Shown: positions 50,441-50,968 of the stretch, one piece after another | How positions within the stretch are numbered: the stretch's first letter is position 1 | Layout: each line of letters starts with the position of its first letter | Source of the DNA: CAZRXG01 sp964603985 | GTDB lineage: Bacteria > Chloroflexota > Anaerolineae > Aggregatilineales > UBA3940 | Length of the DNA: 50,968 nt | Direction of reading: 5' to 3' | Assembly (NCBI GenBank): GCA_964603985.1 | Contig: CAZRXG010000030.1 | Span: 1 to 50,968, forward strand | The notes under the pieces: generated by a model | What the model was told of the DNA's origin: nothing | Database searches by the model: none | Seen by the model: the letters and a program-made list of their open reading frames with translations, nothing else | Translations under genes and position numbers: made by a program

Positions 50441-50968
50441 TCACTCTTCGCCCAACACCTCGTCCAGTGTCAGGGTTTGCTTCTCCTTGATGATAGCAAT
50501 GGCTTCCTGGAGCGCTTCAACCACGATTCCTCGAGCAGCCTCTTCACTGGCTGCATGGTGATTCACACTGATAAATGTATTCTCATGAACAATAGAGCCG
50601 GTGACTAAAGTCGTGTTTGAAGACTCCCATGTCTTTAACTCTGCGCTAAAACATGCCTGGATGTCCTGTCGGTCAGGGTTGATACATATTTCTCTTCTAC
50701 CTCGTGCGGCTAGATCGGCGGAATTATATGCCTGTACACTGACAACGAATCTATTATTGTAACCTTCGCCTGAATAGTCCGGGCCATCGAAGGTACACCT
50801 CAGTTGTGCAACATGCACGCCACTCGCATCATCAAAAGAAAATGCCTCTGCGAGCTTCAATGTGTAGTCCGGCACGATTTGTGCGAAGCGCTTGCACAAC
50901 GCGTCCGCCTCGCTCTCCGGGAACCAGGCGTCGATGTCGTAGACCGTCTTGTCCCCGCCCGGTTTGCC
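50441..50968 (-). CDS. Unknown protein with TLTLxEVLGEE tail (5' end beyond the window)
   Basis: The open frame runs from the window edge to the stop at 50441 and encodes at least 175 residues. Within the window it shows WFPESEADALCKRFAQI, a beta-rich part (VHVAQLRCTFDGPDYSGEGY), CINPDRQDIQACF and a final helix IVVEALQEAIAIIKEKQTLTLDEVLGEE. The last residues match the tail of the downstream lipoprotein, so these are paralogues or share a module. Start not seen; a signal is likely but outside the window. Confidence 0.7.
   Translation of the reverse strand, partial: GKPGGDKTVYDIDAWFPESEADALCKRFAQIVPDYTLKLAEAFSFDDASGVHVAQLRCTFDGPDYSGEGYNNRFVVSVQAYNSADLAARGRREICINPDRQDIQACFSAELKTWESSNTTLVTGSIVHENTFISVNHHAASEEAARGIVVEALQEAIAIIKEKQTLTLDEVLGEE

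Overview
The window comes from a high-GC bacterium, most likely a member of the Chloroflexota (Anaerolineae-like). This is inferred from gene content, not from a marker gene. The clues are PknB-type Ser/Thr kinases carrying formylglycine-generating-enzyme (FGE)-like sensor domains, many short-lipobox lipoproteins with Thr/Pro-rich linkers, DUF4349 and DUF5667 proteins beside ECF sigma factors, a GT-C-like membrane protein with a C-terminal beta domain, and a GAAC-N4-GTTC SOS-type operator. Promoters look like ordinary sigma-70 elements.

Layout. (1) 1-9.8 kb, all on the minus strand: a tandem array of transmembrane Ser/Thr kinases. The sensor parts vary: an ABC-type solute-binding domain in the first, two FGE-like domains in a gene that has lost its kinase, one FGE-like domain in two kinases, none in one kinase, and a separate FGE-like lipoprotein. 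Two decayed kinase remnants lie between the genes. The four genes that keep an intact kinase start share one promoter, TTGACG-N18-TATAAC. (2) 9.9-18.9 kb: housekeeping and stress genes: SRAP/YedK protein and MscS channel, a site-2-protease-like protease, small membrane and zinc-ribbon proteins, a transcription unit of unknown product, a DUF2461 protein, two tandem ICMT-like membrane methyltransferases behind a palindromic operator, Dps, and a secreted protein. (3) 18.9-20.9 kb: an AT-richer pair (polytopic membrane protein, beta-propeller lipoprotein). (4) 21.0-24.3 kb: a small bacterial SRP (4.5S) RNA gene, a DUF348/G5/3D cell-wall protein, a Uma2-type nuclease and a HEAT-repeat protein. (5) 24.4-35.8 kb: lipoproteins, a CatA-like acetyltransferase, membrane proteins, an orphan DUF433-HTH regulator with a palindromic operator, an FmdB zinc ribbon and a metallo-beta-lactamase-fold hydrolase. 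(6) 35.9-40.9 kb: two ECF sigma factors, one followed by a DUF4349 membrane protein and the other by a DUF5667 protein, plus a DUF4349 lipoprotein. These look like two envelope-signalling modules. (7) 41-51 kb: a HEAT lipoprotein, an MFS transporter, a beta-propeller lipoprotein, an AlkX/YcaQ-like DNA glycosylase under a consensus promoter with an SOS-type box, a PD-(D/E)XK-like protein, a glyoxylate-reductase-type dehydrogenase and two related C-terminal-motif proteins.

The common theme is envelope sensing: kinases with extracytoplasmic sensor domains, sigma/anti-sigma modules and many lipoproteins. The most unusual parts are the kinase array, especially the kinase-solute-binding-protein fusion, the DFG-to-GFG kinase, the FGE-like domains without the catalytic cysteines and the in-frame kinase deletion, and the unidentified transcription unit near 13.6-13.9 kb. 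No tRNA, rRNA, CRISPR array or complete insertion sequence was seen.
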